A DNA stretch of 64,000 bases from Symsagittifera roscoffensis (lineage: Eukaryota > Xenacoelomorpha > Acoela > Convolutidae), in assembly GCF_963678635.1 (NCBI RefSeq), contig NC_087065.1:44021430-44085429 (forward strand). Direction: 5' to 3'. Position numbers and translations under genes: made by a program. Shown here in pieces: positions 62,826 through 64,000 of the stretch; position 1 is the first letter of the stretch; every line of letters starts with the position of its first letter. The notes under the pieces are model-generated. The model did not search any database. It saw nothing but the letters and a program-made list of their open reading frames with translations, and was not told the DNA's origin.

Positions 62826-63456
62826 GCTACATTGAAATAAAATGTAAAGAAAAGTAGGTATCAATTCTGCTGTTCTGTTTCACAAAATAAAGTGGAGTGG
62901 TGCTTGGCTCCCTAATTTAGGACTGTGCACCTGTTCATTGAGTTGGATTCGGTAGCACGATGCGTTCCAAGCCAAATAAAGCAAAGTCGTTTGTCTTTTG
63001 CTAGCTTAACATTTTGATTCGACGATAGTGTTTGAATATTGGGCAACGCTCTATATAAGGTTGCTCGTTATTATTAGACACAATTCCTTCATTGATAAAA
63101 ACTTGTCGTCAAACTGACTATCTGTATTACTTCTTGGATTAGTTTCTATGTAAGGTAATGCTCATGGTTGCAGGAACATGTATTCATTGTGTGAGCGTAC
63201 GATTACACTAATCATTCAAGATTGGTACATCAAGGTTGTGGGTTTTGGAGTTTTTCAGAAATTAAAGACAATATTGACTTCAAATCGGAAAAAAAAAACA
63301 TCTCAAACGCTTGACTTAAATAAAAAGAATTTTACGGATGTATAGTTTTCAGGTCAATTTGTTCCTGTTCAAAATGGTCAAAGAGGTTGACAAATAACCT
63401 TGAAGACTCTTTTGTTCATTTAGAAGTCAAATTTATTATCATTGTTTACAATGCAA
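62826..63456 (+). repeat. TATA-containing direct repeat, copy 2
   Basis: Second copy, about 1.04 kb after the first, with TATATAAG at 63052-63059. Its 3' half matches the 293-bp insertion in retroelement 1 almost base for base. It runs directly into pol sequence at the same point. The 62433-62825 stretch between copies shows nothing recognisable. Confidence 0.5.
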
Positions 63457-64000
63457 CAAGAACAATAAAATCTATCAAAGCAGATTGACCAGATAGATAG
63501 ACCGACTATTACCATTTGACCTTAATAAAAAACATCTCGCGGGTAGCAAAATGGGGCTAATTGACTATATTTCAAGGCACCCAGTAGGAAAACCTCAACC
63601 GCCCGCGTACTGGGATGAACATTTTGTAGTCGCACTGATTGACGATTTCCTCGCTTGCCTTGAATTTCAAGATAGCGCAAGCTTAAATTTAGAAATGAAC
63701 TCAAATTCGTACGGAGTAACTAACACGCAAAAGCTCGACCGGAACGAAAACGGTATTCGTTGAGATTCGTTTGAAACACATAACACGTTCACTTTAAGTA
63801 GTCAACAGCCAAATTTCATTCGGTACCAACATTGTCCGAAATTTAAGAAGCGTAAATTTGATCATTATCAAAATCACGTCTAGAACAAACAACACCACTC
63901 TGAAATGAACAGGCAAATCACGAACACTGCATCCGGAATGTCTTTGCCTCCGTTCCAACGAATCCTGCGAAAATGCCACAAAGGGGCTCAGACAACAATT
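63457..64000 (+). pseudogene. Second copy of retroelement 1 pol (RNase H end and integrase start), cut by window end
   Basis: Matches 52404-52970 at very high identity, including MGLIDYISRHPVGKPQPP and the same in-frame TGA after NENGIR. It has an additional stop (TAG at about 63880). It continues past the window. Confidence 0.5.

Overview
The window looks like AT-rich nuclear DNA of a multicellular animal, probably an invertebrate. Evidence: one spliced gene with about 20 exons and GT-AG introns from 54 bp to 5 kb; tRNA-derived SINEs, TIR elements and LTR retroelements; and a 200-base assembly gap at 54045-54244. No prokaryotic genes are visible. The species cannot be told from the sequence.

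The only host gene I can support is on the + strand, about 9829-46665. It encodes a TMEM94 (KIAA0195/ERMA) orthologue, a P-type-ATPase-like multi-pass membrane protein linked to ER magnesium handling. Splice phases close over all 20 proposed exons: 7284 coding bases, about 2427 residues. The membrane core, A-domain motif, degenerate phosphorylation motif, P-domain region and the C-terminus ending GMNSPF are all recognisable. The protein is about 1000 residues longer than the vertebrate one because of a low-complexity N-terminal extension (exons 1-2) and a roughly 900-residue His/Asn/Gln/Ser/Cys-rich insertion in the cytoplasmic region (exons 13-15).

Layout: 1-9.8 kb is intergenic DNA with repeat relics. 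9.8-46.7 kb is TMEM94, its introns filled with TIR elements, SINEs, foldbacks and a 19-bp minisatellite of about 1.65 kb whose first unit lies across the exon 18 splice donor. 46.9-48.5 kb holds a hAT-like MITE and a decayed Mutator-like element. 49.3-54.3 kb is a broken + strand Ty3/gypsy-type element interrupted by the gap and by a 293-bp insertion. 55.1-61.5 kb is a second, minus-strand LTR element with both LTRs. 61.8-63.5 kb holds two TATA-containing direct repeats. 63.4-64.0 kb is a second copy of the first element's pol region, running off the window.

The best candidates for something undescribed are the minisatellite that repeats a splice-donor junction, a 600-bp nested element with tRNA-A-box-like ends and a perfect 8-bp target duplication, a TIR family with hairpins at both ends, and the TMEM94 insertion.

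[Form note: the original answer gave no confidence values for features; the uniform 0.5 is a placeholder required by the schema, not an estimate.]
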